Source of the DNA: Methylobacterium platani
GTDB taxonomy: Bacteria; Pseudomonadota; Alphaproteobacteria; Rhizobiales; Beijerinckiaceae
Assembly (NCBI RefSeq): GCF_001653715.1
Contig: NZ_LWHQ01000074.1
Span: forward strand, 1-64,000
Length of the DNA: 64,000 nt
Direction: 5' to 3'
Part shown: in pieces, positions 42,138 to 50,048 of the stretch
Position numbering within the stretch: position 1 is the stretch's first letter
Layout: each line of letters starts with the position of its first letter
The notes under the pieces: model-generated
The model's input: the letters and a program-made list of their open reading frames with translations, nothing else
Databases searched by the model: none
What the model was told of the DNA's origin: nothing
Position numbers and translations under genes: made by a program

Positions 42138-42506
42138 GGCCAAGATCGTTATCTTGACCCGGCGCGTTGGGGCGCTTAGATACAGGCCACTGGAGCGATC
42201 CACGACCTTGTATCAACCTCAGGGTCGTTAAATATGAGGCAAGGCCTAAAAACCTTGCAGGTCCGTGCTGGCACCGTGTCCCGAGGTCATACCCATAAGG
42301 GGAAAGTATCGGGAGGCCGCGAAGCGGGTGGCAAGAATACGAAAAGGGAGGCTGAAAAGCCTCCCTTTTTCGCGTTCGGTGCCTGCATGGTGTGAGCCGA
42401 CTCGGAGATTGCGCTTCTTACAGCCTTCGTCCCTCTGCAGACTTAGCTGCTCCGCGGGAGACAGGCCAATGCTTAAATTTGATATTAGGAGCACAAAACA
42501 CGCATC
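42138..42506. other. Intergenic region, possibly transcribed as a small RNA
   Basis: Between the PRTase and integrase genes. A 53-codon frame from 42234 runs straight through the strong terminator at 42342 and so is probably not a protein. The segment 42230-42370 ends in a classical terminator and has several short stems; it might be a small non-coding RNA or the 3' UTR of the PRTase gene. No RNA family was recognised. Confidence 0.35.
42342..42369 (+). terminator. Intrinsic terminator
   Basis: AAAAGGGAGGCT pairs with AGCCTCCCTTTT around a GAAA tetraloop, followed by a T and CGCG. The combination of A-run, GC stem, tetraloop and T-run is the best intrinsic terminator in the window, and it works in both directions in principle. 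Confidence 0.8.
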
Positions 42507-43568
42507 TTATGCCCTGTTCTGTAGTGTCGCGAGTTTCCGGGCGGCACCACGCTGTGCGCGTAGGCGCTCGCCATAGCGGGCCGGCATGGTCGGTGTTTTC
42601 CAAGACCCGGCCTGCATTACCTCGAGCAGCTCGAAGCCAGCCGCGAACATGTCCTGGGTCGCTCCGACGCGGGTCGAGTGCCCAGAGGGGAGGCGTCCGA
42701 GCTTCAAGCCGGCCGCCGCAGCCAGCGCTCGGAACACCCGCGCCACGTCCCTGTCACCGAGCGCGCGCGCGCCGACCTTGCCGCCCTTGGTCAGCGGCCG
42801 GAACAGCGGCCCACTCTCAAGCCCGGCCGCGGCGATCCAGGCCTCGACATGGCCCATGGTGTCGGGGGCGAGGTACTTGATCGCGCCTTCGCCTTCCTGG
42901 TCGGCTTTCGACCGCCGCACGAGCACGGTGCCCGAGCCGTCGGCGCCACGCTCCAGATCCCCTATATCTAAGGAGACGAGCTCGGAACGGCGCAGCAGCG
43001 TGTCGTAGGCGACCGCCACGAGGGCGGTGTTGCGCAGAGCGATCAGCGGGGATCCGCCTTCACCTTCCGACACCCGCCGATGCAGGCGCTCGGTCGCCTT
43101 CGTGGCGAGCATGCGGTCGATGCTGGTGCGGTTGAGGGGCTCGGCCTGCTTCTGGCGTCGGCCCTTGGTGCGGTTCATCCGTTTGATCGCGAGCCGGACG
43201 ATCTCGTCGGTGCAGGGGTTAGGCAGGCCTGCGGCCCGGTGCAGTGCGGCGATCGACGAGCGGTAGCGTTCGACCGTGGCGCGCGATTTCACTACGGCCT
43301 GGGCGTCGATGAAGGCGGCAATCGTCTCGGGAGTTGCGGGCAGCATGGTCCGACCGGTCTCTCGGCACCAGGTGGCGAAGATCCGGCTGTCGGCGGCGAA
43401 GGCCCGCACCGTGTTGTCGGCGAAGGCACCGTGTGCGGCGCGGGCGTGCGCCTCCACGCGCTCGATCAGGATCTCGTCGGCCGGCGGCAGCGCTGCGGCG
43501 AGCGGGACCGGCAAGGCCGGCGCCTCGTGGAGGGATTCAGGGGGCGGGTCGGCGCGGTCGAGGTCCAT
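42507..43568 (-). CDS. Tyrosine-type site-specific recombinase
   Basis: 353 residues. The N-terminal SAM-like core-binding part (NTVRAFAADSRIFATWCRET) is followed by the catalytic domain. The first Arg is in YDTLLRRSELVSLDIGDL, a Lys-bearing strand is VLVRRSKADQEGEGAI, then GHSTRVGATQDMFAAGF for the His/Arg box and MQAGSWKTPTMPARYGER with the nucleophile Tyr. The type is common in alphaproteobacterial islands and plasmids. Its 3' side faces the PRTase gene and the terminator region, so an attachment site may lie there, though none was identified. Confidence 0.85.
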   Translation of the reverse strand: MDLDRADPPPESLHEAPALPVPLAAALPPADEILIERVEAHARAAHGAFADNTVRAFAADSRIFATWCRETGRTMLPATPETIAAFIDAQAVVKSRATVERYRSSIAALHRAAGLPNPCTDEIVRLAIKRMNRTKGRRQKQAEPLNRTSIDRMLATKATERLHRRVSEGEGGSPLIALRNTALVAVAYDTLLRRSELVSLDIGDLERGADGSGTVLVRRSKADQEGEGAIKYLAPDTMGHVEAWIAAAGLESGPLFRPLTKGGKVGARALGDRDVARVFRALAAAAGLKLGRLPSGHSTRVGATQDMFAAGFELLEVMQAGSWKTPTMPARYGERLRAQRGAARKLATLQNRA

Positions 43569-43743
43569 GGGCGGACCCTAACCGATCGCACCCTAACGAT
43601 CCACTAATTAGGTCCGATAGACGCTATTATCGGTAGCAATCTGATGCCTCAAAATCGGTTGTCATTATGCTCCTCTGAGACTGCCGTGCGCCGCCGCCAT
43701 TCGGGCATGACCGACTCCAGAACCACTCATACCGGTGGCATTG

Positions 43744-43769
43744 AATGTCACTTCGATAAAAATGACATT
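43744..43769. promoter_or_regulatory. Inverted repeat upstream of the second vapBC pair
   Basis: AATGTCA / TGACATT separated by 12 bases, ending 53 bases before the vapB start. Antitoxin autoregulatory operators look like this; an extra half-site (TTGTCATT) occurs near 43660. Confidence 0.5.
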
Positions 43770-43822
43770 TCCTTACCTACCTGATACGATGCCCTTCTCC
43801 CCTTGAGAGAAACAGCCATTCC

Positions 43823-44086
43823 ATGACGCTCGTTACCGATGTGAAGCTGGCTGCAAATGGCCGCATGCTTCTGCCACAGGCTGTCCGCGATGCCATGGGT
43901 ATCACAGGCGAGACGCGCATCATCGTCACCGTCGATGGCACCGAGGTACGCCTATCGCCGATCAAGAATGTGGTCTCGAAGCTGCAAGCCCTCTATCGCG
44001 AGCATGCCACGCAGGATGCGGATTCGGCTGCCTTCCTCGACGAGCGGCGCGAAGATGACGCCGATGGGCAGGATGCCAAGGTATGA
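43823..44086 (+). CDS. vapB: AbrB/MazE-type antitoxin VapB
   Basis: 87 residues. The N-terminal swapped-hairpin (SpoVT/AbrB) DNA-binding fold is visible in VKLAANGRMLLPQAVRDAMG followed by ITGETRIIVTVDGTEVRL. The C-terminal acidic part (DADSAAFLDERREDDADGQD) wraps the toxin. The stop overlaps the start of the following VapC gene by 4 bases. Confidence 0.85.
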   Translation: MTLVTDVKLAANGRMLLPQAVRDAMGITGETRIIVTVDGTEVRLSPIKNVVSKLQALYREHATQDADSAAFLDERREDDADGQDAKV

Positions 44087-44469
44087 GCAATGTCGTCTTC
44101 GACACCTCGGCAGTGGTCGCCCTGCTGCGGGGTGAGCCAGGAGCGGACGCGGTGGCGAGCCGAGTTGGCCAAGCCGCCATGTCGACCGTCAACCTCCAGG
44201 AGCTGGTGAAGGCGCTGCTCCTGCGCGGCCTGACGCGGCCTGTGATCGAGGAGATGGTTCGTGAGCTGCGCCTCGACCTGCACGCCCACGATCGCGACGC
44301 AGCCTTTCGCGCGGCCTTCCTGACCGAGGCGACACGCCAGCATGGCAGTGGGCTTGGCGACCGCACCTGCATGGCTCTGGCGATCAAGCTCGGCGTGCCG
44401 GTGATGACGACGGATCGCGCCTGGGCGAGCTTGGAGATCCCTGGCTTGTCGGTCGAGGTGATCCGCTGA
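44083..44469 (+). CDS. vapC: VapC family toxin, PIN-domain ribonuclease
   Basis: 128 residues. Acidic residues of the PIN site: VVFDTSAVVALLRGEPGAD (Asp6), NLQELVKALLLRGL (Glu), GLGDRTCMALAIKLG (Asp) and VMTTDRAWASL (Asp). Complete length and no missing key residue, so it should be active. Translationally coupled to the VapB gene. Confidence 0.88.
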   Translation: MSNVVFDTSAVVALLRGEPGADAVASRVGQAAMSTVNLQELVKALLLRGLTRPVIEEMVRELRLDLHAHDRDAAFRAAFLTEATRQHGSGLGDRTCMALAIKLGVPVMTTDRAWASLEIPGLSVEVIR

Positions 44470-44485
44470 CCGGGAGGGCACTGGC

Positions 44486-44734
44486 ATGGCCTCGCATTCC
44501 GCCACGATCCACGAGGGCGGTAGGATCGCCATTCCCGCCGACCTGCTGCACGAGCTCGGGCTCCAGGACGGCGACACCGTTGTTCTGGATGTGGTCGAGG
44601 GCGTACTCCGGGTTCGCTCGCGCGACGCGGTGATCGCCGAAATCCAGGCACTCGTCCGGGGGTTCGTTCCCGAGGGCGTCAGTGTGGTCGACGAGCTGAT
44701 TGCGGAGCGGCGTGCCGAGGCGGCGAGGGAGTAG
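44486..44734 (+). CDS. Orphan AbrB-type antitoxin
   Basis: 82 residues with the SpoVT/AbrB fold: SATIHEGGRIAIPADLLHEL then GLQDGDTVVLDVVEGVLRVR. The C-terminal part is acidic to mixed (DELIAERRAEAARE). It lies 16 bases after vapC, but no toxin gene follows. Instead an IS1182-family element begins 78 bases further on. Its own VapC was probably lost when the IS entered; it may now act as a spare antitoxin. Confidence 0.75.
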   Translation: MASHSATIHEGGRIAIPADLLHELGLQDGDTVVLDVVEGVLRVRSRDAVIAEIQALVRGFVPEGVSVVDELIAERRAEAARE

Positions 44735-44812
44735 GCGTAGGACTGGTGCCTCCAGGCCCGCCGGGGTCAAAACCCAATCAGCTCGACCGTCCGAAGGGCC
44801 GTTGAGGGTGCA

Positions 44813-46393
44813 GGCTGTGTGAGAACGCGGTTTTGGTGGATGGGCAGGTGAGTGAGCCCTTGCAGCGAACTCGCGTGCACAGGTCGGCTCACGCCCGGAT
44901 CGCCGTGATCAGCGCTCCAACCCCGAGGATCTGGATCATTCTCTTCATGTTGTAGGCCAGAACCTGCAAGCTCATTTCGGTTCTGACCTTCGCCAGTGTT
45001 CGGGTCAGGAAGTGCGTCGCCCCCATCCAGGCCTTCATCGTGCCGAACGGATGCTCGACGGTCTGGCGACGGATCAGCATCGCCTCCGGCATCCTATCGA
45101 GCCGCTCCTGCATGGCATCGAGCACGCCCTCATGCACCCAACGCTTGATCCGCCTCGCCTTCGTTGGCGTGCAGCGAGGTTTGAGCTCACAATTCGAGCA
45201 AGCCGTCGGATTACTGTAGGGATCCATGGCGTCATCACCGGACTGGCGGTCAGACCGGGCAGCCCCCTTGGTCAGATGCTGGCCGGCGGGGCATGTGTAG
45301 TGGTCTTTCTCGGCGTCGTAGATGAAGTCTTGTCCGGTGAAGAGGCCTCGCTTGGCGTGGTTCGAGGTGAGGGTCTTGGGCACGCACGGCAGGAGGCGAG
45401 TGCCTTCACACGCCAGAACTTGATCGCCGTTGAGGTAGCCCCGGTCGGCCAGCACCGTGAGTGTGGGGCATCCCGTCGCCTCTTGGGCCAGGAGCCCCAT
45501 CGGAACGAGCTGGGCGCGGTCGTTGCCGATGTTGGTCACGGTATGGGCGACGATCAGATGGTGCTCAGTATCGACGGCCGCCTGAACATTGTACCCGACG
45601 ATCCCAGTTCCCTTGCCGCGGGTCGCCATCGCGCGAGCATCGGGGTCGGTCAACGAGATCTGCTGGTCAGGTGCTTCCTCGACCTGCTGACGCATGGCTT
45701 GCAGGTCTTTCATCTGCTCGCGCAGAGCTGTGATCTTCTCGGTGAGCCGCGCCGTTCGTGCCTCGGCGATATCACTTGGCTGGCGGTCGGCTCGGTCCAG
45801 GGCCGCGAGATAGCGGGCGACGCTCGCCTCGACCTGAGCCAGACGCGCCTCGACCTTGGCCGCAGTAAAATTCTTGTCGCGATTGTTGACAGCCTTGAAT
45901 TTGCTCCCGTCGATCGCAACGACCGCCTTGCTGAACAGGTTCAGCCGACGACAGAGGACGACGAACTGTGCGCAAACGGCCTGGATCGCGGATCCATTGT
46001 CCTTGCGAAAGTCGGCCAGGGTCTTGAAGTCGGGCATCAGCCGGCCGGTCAGCCACATCAGCTCAATGTTGCGCTGGGTCTCGCGTTCGAGACGGCGGCT
46101 CGACGGGACGCGGTTGAGGTAGCCGTAGAGGTAGATCTTGAGAAGCGTCGCCGGATCATAGGCTGGACGGCCAGTCGCCTCAGGTACGGCTCTGGCAAAC
46201 CCGAGGGTGGCAAGATCGAGTTCGTCAACAAAGACCTCGACGAGGCGGACCGGGTTATCCGCTGTCACGTAATCATCAAGGCAATCAGGCAGGAGCGTGC
46301 TCTGACGACGATCATCACCGGCGATGAAGCGGGCCATCCCGACCTCCTCAGATCGGGAGAAAGCTTAGCAGATCAGGGCGTTTTCACACAGCC
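44813..46393. mobile_element. IS1182-family insertion sequence
   Basis: About 1.58 kb, bounded by inverted repeats: GGCTGTGTGAGAACGC at 44813-44828 and GCGTTTTCACACAGCC at 46378-46393, which match at 15 of 16 positions. It contains one intact transposase gene on the minus strand. I see no clear target duplication (flanks TGCA and TCGG), so a rearrangement after insertion, or a recombination between copies, is possible. The copy looks full-length and may be active. Confidence 0.8.
44889..46337 (-). CDS. IS1182 family transposase
   Basis: 482 residues. N-terminal RFIAGDDRRQSTLLPDCLDD and the RLVEVFVDELDLATLGFARA region, then the DDE core: VAIDGSKFKAVNNRDKNF, LTVLADRGYLNGDQVLACEG and the C-terminal VEHPFGTMKAWMGATHFLTR with the last acidic/Lys region. 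A zinc-like Cys segment (CSNCELKPRCTPTKARRI) lies between. Length and order agree with full IS1182 transposases. The gene fills the IS between its inverted repeats. Confidence 0.92.
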   Translation of the reverse strand: MARFIAGDDRRQSTLLPDCLDDYVTADNPVRLVEVFVDELDLATLGFARAVPEATGRPAYDPATLLKIYLYGYLNRVPSSRRLERETQRNIELMWLTGRLMPDFKTLADFRKDNGSAIQAVCAQFVVLCRRLNLFSKAVVAIDGSKFKAVNNRDKNFTAAKVEARLAQVEASVARYLAALDRADRQPSDIAEARTARLTEKITALREQMKDLQAMRQQVEEAPDQQISLTDPDARAMATRGKGTGIVGYNVQAAVDTEHHLIVAHTVTNIGNDRAQLVPMGLLAQEATGCPTLTVLADRGYLNGDQVLACEGTRLLPCVPKTLTSNHAKRGLFTGQDFIYDAEKDHYTCPAGQHLTKGAARSDRQSGDDAMDPYSNPTACSNCELKPRCTPTKARRIKRWVHEGVLDAMQERLDRMPEAMLIRRQTVEHPFGTMKAWMGATHFLTRTLAKVRTEMSLQVLAYNMKRMIQILGVGALITAIRA

Positions 46394-46410
46394 TCGGTGG
46401 AAAGCAGCCC

Positions 46411-46947
46411 TTAAGCGCGATGCATGCGGCTCTGGCCGTAAGCCTCAACGGTGGATGCCTCGAACGGCGCTGGGAGCATGGTTGGGCCGATCCTTCGAGA
46501 TCCCAACCGCTTTGCCACGGCGATCGAAGGATGGTTCTCCGGGTCGATGATATGGATGACCTCTTCCCACCCGAGATAGTTGAACACCCAATCGATGCAG
46601 GCTCCCGCCGCCTCCGTAGCGTAACCCTTTCCCCATGCCGAACGAGCCAATGACCAGCCGACCTCTGGTCCAGGCCAGCCCTCGGGTTGCCAGGGCCCAG
46701 CGTGACCGATCCAATGGCCCGTGTCCTTCTCAATGATCGAGAAGTTGCTAAACCCACGCACAACCCATGCGCCGACGTAGGTAGAGAGGCTTCGCCACGC
46801 CACTGATCGAGGCTTTGGCCCTCCCAGGTAGCGGGTAGCTTCGGCATCACCCATTAGGGCGATCCACGCCTCCAGATCGTCCGCCGTTGGCGGTCTGAGA
46901 ACGAGACGGGGTGTATCGAGGGTTGGGCCAAGCATCACAGATACCAT
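46411..46947 (-). CDS. GNAT family N-acetyltransferase (RimJ/RimL type)
   Basis: 178 residues from ATG 46947; ATG 46935 is an alternative that gives MLGPTLDTPRLVLRPPTADD. GNAT motifs: LDTPRLVLRPPTADDLEAWI, VGWSLARSAWGKGYATEAAG with the acetyl-CoA loop (Gly-Lys-Gly-Tyr-Ala), and HPSIAVAKRLG near the end. Probably acetylates a small amine or a protein N terminus; substrate unknown. The 3' end lies 17 bases from the right end of the IS. Confidence 0.8.
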   Translation of the reverse strand: MVSVMLGPTLDTPRLVLRPPTADDLEAWIALMGDAEATRYLGGPKPRSVAWRSLSTYVGAWVVRGFSNFSIIEKDTGHWIGHAGPWQPEGWPGPEVGWSLARSAWGKGYATEAAGACIDWVFNYLGWEEVIHIIDPENHPSIAVAKRLGSRRIGPTMLPAPFEASTVEAYGQSRMHRA

Positions 46948-47094
46948 ACCGCCGAGACCGAATGCTCGATGTCTAGGGCATGGCTCTAAGTCCGAAAAGG
47001 GTCGAAAGCTGCTGTTCACAACGGTCAAGCTGATCGGTTTTTACCCTAGGTCGCAGGCTGCGCGAGCCTGGTGCAGGCCCTGGGAGCGGAGCCC

Positions 47095-47340
47095 TTACCC
47101 CACCGGTGCCACCAGCACCGCCGTCCTTACCGCCTGCCGCCTTCGCTCCGGCGTCGCATCCTCGACGGCAAGCTCGTCGGTCGACCACTTGTGCGCGAGG
47201 ACGGCCGCGGCGACGTCGAGGCGTTTGTCGCCGATCTCCAGCACGACCGGCTGAGACGGGTCGGCGAGGTAGGCCGAGACCGACGCGTCGAGCGCGTCGC
47301 GGGTCAGGAGCTTGGCTCGAAAGGCTTCACCGCCAGTCAT
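47095..47340 (-). CDS. Hypothetical small protein
   Basis: 81 residues from ATG 47340: begins MTGGEAFRAKLLTRDALDAS, then VSAYLADPSQPVVLEIGDKR and LDVAAAVLAHKWSTDELAVE. Well-formed frame with GC-rich codons. No family recognised. It lies between the acetyltransferase and a repeat region and may be part of an older element. A ribosome site is not strong. Confidence 0.4.
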   Translation of the reverse strand: MTGGEAFRAKLLTRDALDASVSAYLADPSQPVVLEIGDKRLDVAAAVLAHKWSTDELAVEDATPERRRQAVRTAVLVAPVG

Positions 47341-47385
47341 CACATCTTCACCCGGTCGATTCCTGCGCAAAGGGGGGGCCCCTGA

Positions 47386-47500
47386 GTCTCACCATGAGAC
47401 TTTTGGTACAGGTCCCGCTCCCCCCCTCCCGCCGCCCCGAAGGGTCATGCGCGGGGCCTCTCCAGTCCCACCATGGGAATTTTGGTACAGGTCCCGCTCC
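47386..47500 (+). repeat. Two 36-bp direct repeats with hairpins
   Basis: Copies at 47386-47421 and 47465-47500, 79 bases apart. Each begins with a short hairpin (GTCTCA-CCA-TGAGAC in the first, TCCCA-CCA-TGGGA in the second) and is followed by the identical TTTTGGTACAGGTCCCGCTC. The hairpin arms differ between copies, but pairing is kept, so the stem itself seems to matter. They lie just upstream of an IS3 fragment and might be ends of an element or attachment-type sites. Confidence 0.55.
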
Positions 47501-47535
47501 TGGTCAGCCCCCGTCGGAATGGTCCGCCCTGAAGT

Positions 47536-47850
47536 ATGGCTTTGAGCCGACGGAAGACGGCCTACATCACGCCTGGCTCACCGTGGGAGAACGGCTACAT
47601 CGAGAGCTTCAACGCGAGGCTACGGGACGAGCTGCTGAACGGAGAGATCTTCTACTCTCTGCGAGAGGCGCAGATCCTGATCGAGAGCTGGAGGAGGCAC
47701 TACAACGGGGTTCGGCCGCACGCCTCGCTCGGCTATCGCCCGCCGGCCCCAGAGGTATTCGTGCCAGCCTTAACCGCTTGGCCGGCTGCGCTCGCCCGAC
47801 CGGCTCCGCCGGCCAAGCTACCCGTGGTGGAAAGGCCCACGGTCCACTAA
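47536..47850 (+). pseudogene. IS3-family transposase C-terminal fragment
   Basis: Only the end of an IS3-type (IS407-like) OrfB integrase remains: KTAYITPGSPWENGYIESFN then ARLRDELLNGEIFYSLREAQ, WRRHYNGVRPHASLGYRPPA and PEVFVPAL. The final catalytic Glu region is present, but the DD part upstream is missing, so it is inactive. The native sequence probably starts near 47555. Its right end, around 47885, is joined directly to the truncated CobW-family gene. Confidence 0.8.
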
Positions 47851-47887
47851 CATTCCACTCGGGCCACCTCGTGGGGGCTGACCACCC

Positions 47888-48760
47888 ATCGCAGCAACCT
47901 TCGACTTCCGCGACGAGACCGGCGCGAGCCTGTCGGATGTCGCGCGGCTCGACACCATGGTGACCGTGGTCGACGCGGTGAACTTGATGAAGGATTACGA
48001 CTCGCGCGACTTCCCACGCGACCGCGGCGAGACGGCCCGGGAGGAGGATGCCCGGACCCTGGTCGACCTCTTGGTCGAGCAGATCGAGTTCGCCGACGTC
48101 GTGGTCGTCAACAAGGCCGACGACGTCACGGACGAGGAGCGCGTCCGGGTCATCCAAGTCGTGCGCGGGCTCAATGCCGATGCCTGCATCGTCCCGGCTA
48201 GCCATAGCCGATTAGCCCTGGCGGAGGTGCTGGAAACCGGTCTCTACAGGGATGAGCGGTCGCAGACTCATCCGCTCTGGTACCGCGAACTGTTCGACTT
48301 CGCCAAGCACGTACCGGAGACCGAGGAATACGGTATTCGCAGCTTCGTGTTCCGGGCCCGCCGCCCATTCACCCGCGCAAGTTCTACAATCTCGTCGAGC
48401 GCGGCTTCCCGGGCGTGATCCGGGCCAAGGGGCATTTCTGGATCGCCTCGCGCCCGGACTGGATCGGCGCGCTCTCGATCGCCGGACAGATCACCCGCAC
48501 CGAAGGCCTCGGCTCCTGGTGGGCCGCCGTGCCGAAGGCGCGTTGGCCCACCAGCGAGGAATTCGCGTCCCTAATGCGCCGGCATTGGAGCCCGAGCTGG
48601 GGCAACCGGCGCCAGGAGATCGTGTTCATCGGCGGCCCGGACATGGACGAGGGGGGCGATCCGCTCCGCCCTCAATCCCTGTCTTGTCGGCAGCGTCACG
48701 ACGGGGCTGACGAAGGCGCAGAAGTGGCTCGACGATCCGTTCCCGGTCTGGGGATCGTGA
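47888..48760 (+). pseudogene. CobW/COG0523 family GTPase, truncated and frameshifted
   Basis: The N-terminal nucleotide-binding half has been removed up to an AATFDFRDETGASLSD segment. The rest keeps the CobW family pattern: RLDTMVTVVDAVNLMKDY, VVVVNKADDVTDEERVRVIQ and IRSFVFRARRP. The sequence then continues in a second frame (HPRKFYNLVERGFPGVIRAK, GHFWIASRPDWIGALSIAGQ) and in a third (ALNPCLVGSVTTGLTKAQKW, ending LDDPFPVWGS). Two frameshifts, near 48365 and 48650, plus the IS3-linked truncation make it non-functional. Such proteins are zinc or cobalt metallochaperones. Confidence 0.85.
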
Positions 48761-48935
48761 GCGGAGGAAGATAATCGCCCAGGCGTCTTCGCCCGTTGAG
48801 CGTCGGACCCGGCATCGTTCCGCGACAGACACGGTCTGTCACACAATGGCAACAGACGGGAGTCGATCCGGCCCGTCATCCGTTGGGAGACGCGACTGCG
48901 ATTGACAGCAGGGTGGACGATCCCCGACGACCGAC

Positions 48936-49125
48936 ATCGGTCAAGGTTCCCGTCATCCCCTGGATGGCGGGCTAAGAGGGAATCCGGTGCGGCGCGCCAT
49001 GCGCCCAGGCCGGAGCTGTCCCCGCAACTGTAAGCGGTGAGCCATCCGTCGAGCAGGGTCACTGGTGCACGAGCACCGGGAAGGCCGGACGGATGGCGGC
49101 GACCCGCGAGCCAGGAGACCTGCCC
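48936..49125 (+). promoter_or_regulatory. Cobalamin riboswitch
   Basis: The conserved elements occur in order: GGGAATCCGGTG near 48978, GAGCTGTCCCCGCAACTGTA near 49013-49032, a GGGAAGGCCGG segment near 49078, and the B12 box GAGCCAGGAGACCTGCC at 49108-49124. When adenosylcobalamin binds, such leaders shut off expression. A -35-like TTGACA sits at 48902. The element precedes the methyltransferase and the BtuB-type receptor gene, so the whole plus-strand B12 import operon should be repressed by B12. Confidence 0.93.
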
Positions 49126-49265
49126 TGACCCTGTTTCGTCTCGTGGGCGGGGTGTCCCGGCGGGTCGCGCACATGCGCTGCCGGTGCTCGGCCGCGCATG
49201 CCTCGCGTCCTCGGTCATCCCCCTGCGATCCTCTCTCATGACGGTTCGGGGAAGGACCATCGGAC

Positions 49266-50048
49266 TTGGAACGCATCTCAGGACAACCTGGCACGCCATC
49301 GCGCCCGCCCGAGATCGTCGATGACGGGATCGACCCGCTCGAGCTGTATGCCTCCGGCATCGACGCATCCGACTACGTCGAGCGGATCGCCCCGCTGCTG
49401 CGGGCGGCTCTTCCGCGCGTCGGCGATCTCCTCGATGTCGGAGCCGGCGGCGGCCAACTCGGTGCAGCCTTGCGCGACCCCGACGCCGCCTGGACCGCGA
49501 TCGAGCCGGCGCCGGCCATGCAGGCCCGCCTGCAGGCGCTCGTGCCGCCGCCGGTCCTCGTACCGGCGGCGTGGCGGGACGCCGACCTGGCGGCCGGGTT
49601 CGCCGACACGGTGCTCGCGGCCAACATGCCGGGCCCCCTCACCGAGGCAGCCCCGTTTCTCGCGCGCTGCCGCGCCTGGGCGCGACGCAACGTGGTCTGG
49701 CTGGTCCCGGCGCAGAACGGTCCCCGCAGTCTCTGCCTCGCCGGATGCCTGCCACGCGAATGGCACGGCGAGGACGAGACCCCGGGCGTCGACATCGTCC
49801 TGAGACACCTGCCGAGAGCCGACCATCCGGCGATCGTCGCCCGGGTCGACTGGACCTTCCGGGCGATCGTGCCGAGCGTGCCGGGGATCGCCGCCTACCT
49901 CGCCAGCCGGCTCGGCTGGGAGGCCGACGACCCGCGCCGGCCCGCCTTGTCCGGCCATCTCGCGGCCCAGGCCGAGCCGGTTCCCGGCGGCCATCGCCTC
50001 AGCGTCCCGCGCAGCTCGGCCGTTCTCGTATGGAGGACAAACTCGTGA
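49266..50048 (+). CDS. Class I SAM-dependent methyltransferase-like protein under B12 control
   Basis: 260 residues. The SAM-binding motif I is LLDVGAGGGQLGAALRD near residue 56, with WTAIEPAPAMQARLQAL as the acidic strand 2. Later strands are less typical (FADTVLAANMPGPL). The stop overlaps the receptor start by one base, so the two are coupled. Methyltransferases of this type next to BtuB-type receptors are seen in Methylobacterium-like genomes but the substrate is unknown; modification of a cobalamin precursor or a corrinoid-linked compound is a guess from context. Signal peptide and membrane segments absent. Confidence 0.7.
   Translation: MERISGQPGTPSRPPEIVDDGIDPLELYASGIDASDYVERIAPLLRAALPRVGDLLDVGAGGGQLGAALRDPDAAWTAIEPAPAMQARLQALVPPPVLVPAAWRDADLAAGFADTVLAANMPGPLTEAAPFLARCRAWARRNVVWLVPAQNGPRSLCLAGCLPREWHGEDETPGVDIVLRHLPRADHPAIVARVDWTFRAIVPSVPGIAAYLASRLGWEADDPRRPALSGHLAAQAEPVPGGHRLSVPRSSAVLVWRTNS

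Noticed and set aside
42234..42395. 53-codon frame before the integrase
   Set aside because: It runs through the strong terminator hairpin, so translation of this product is unlikely.
45012..46550. 512-codon open frame on the plus strand
   Set aside because: Antisense to the IS1182 transposase, which has all family motifs.
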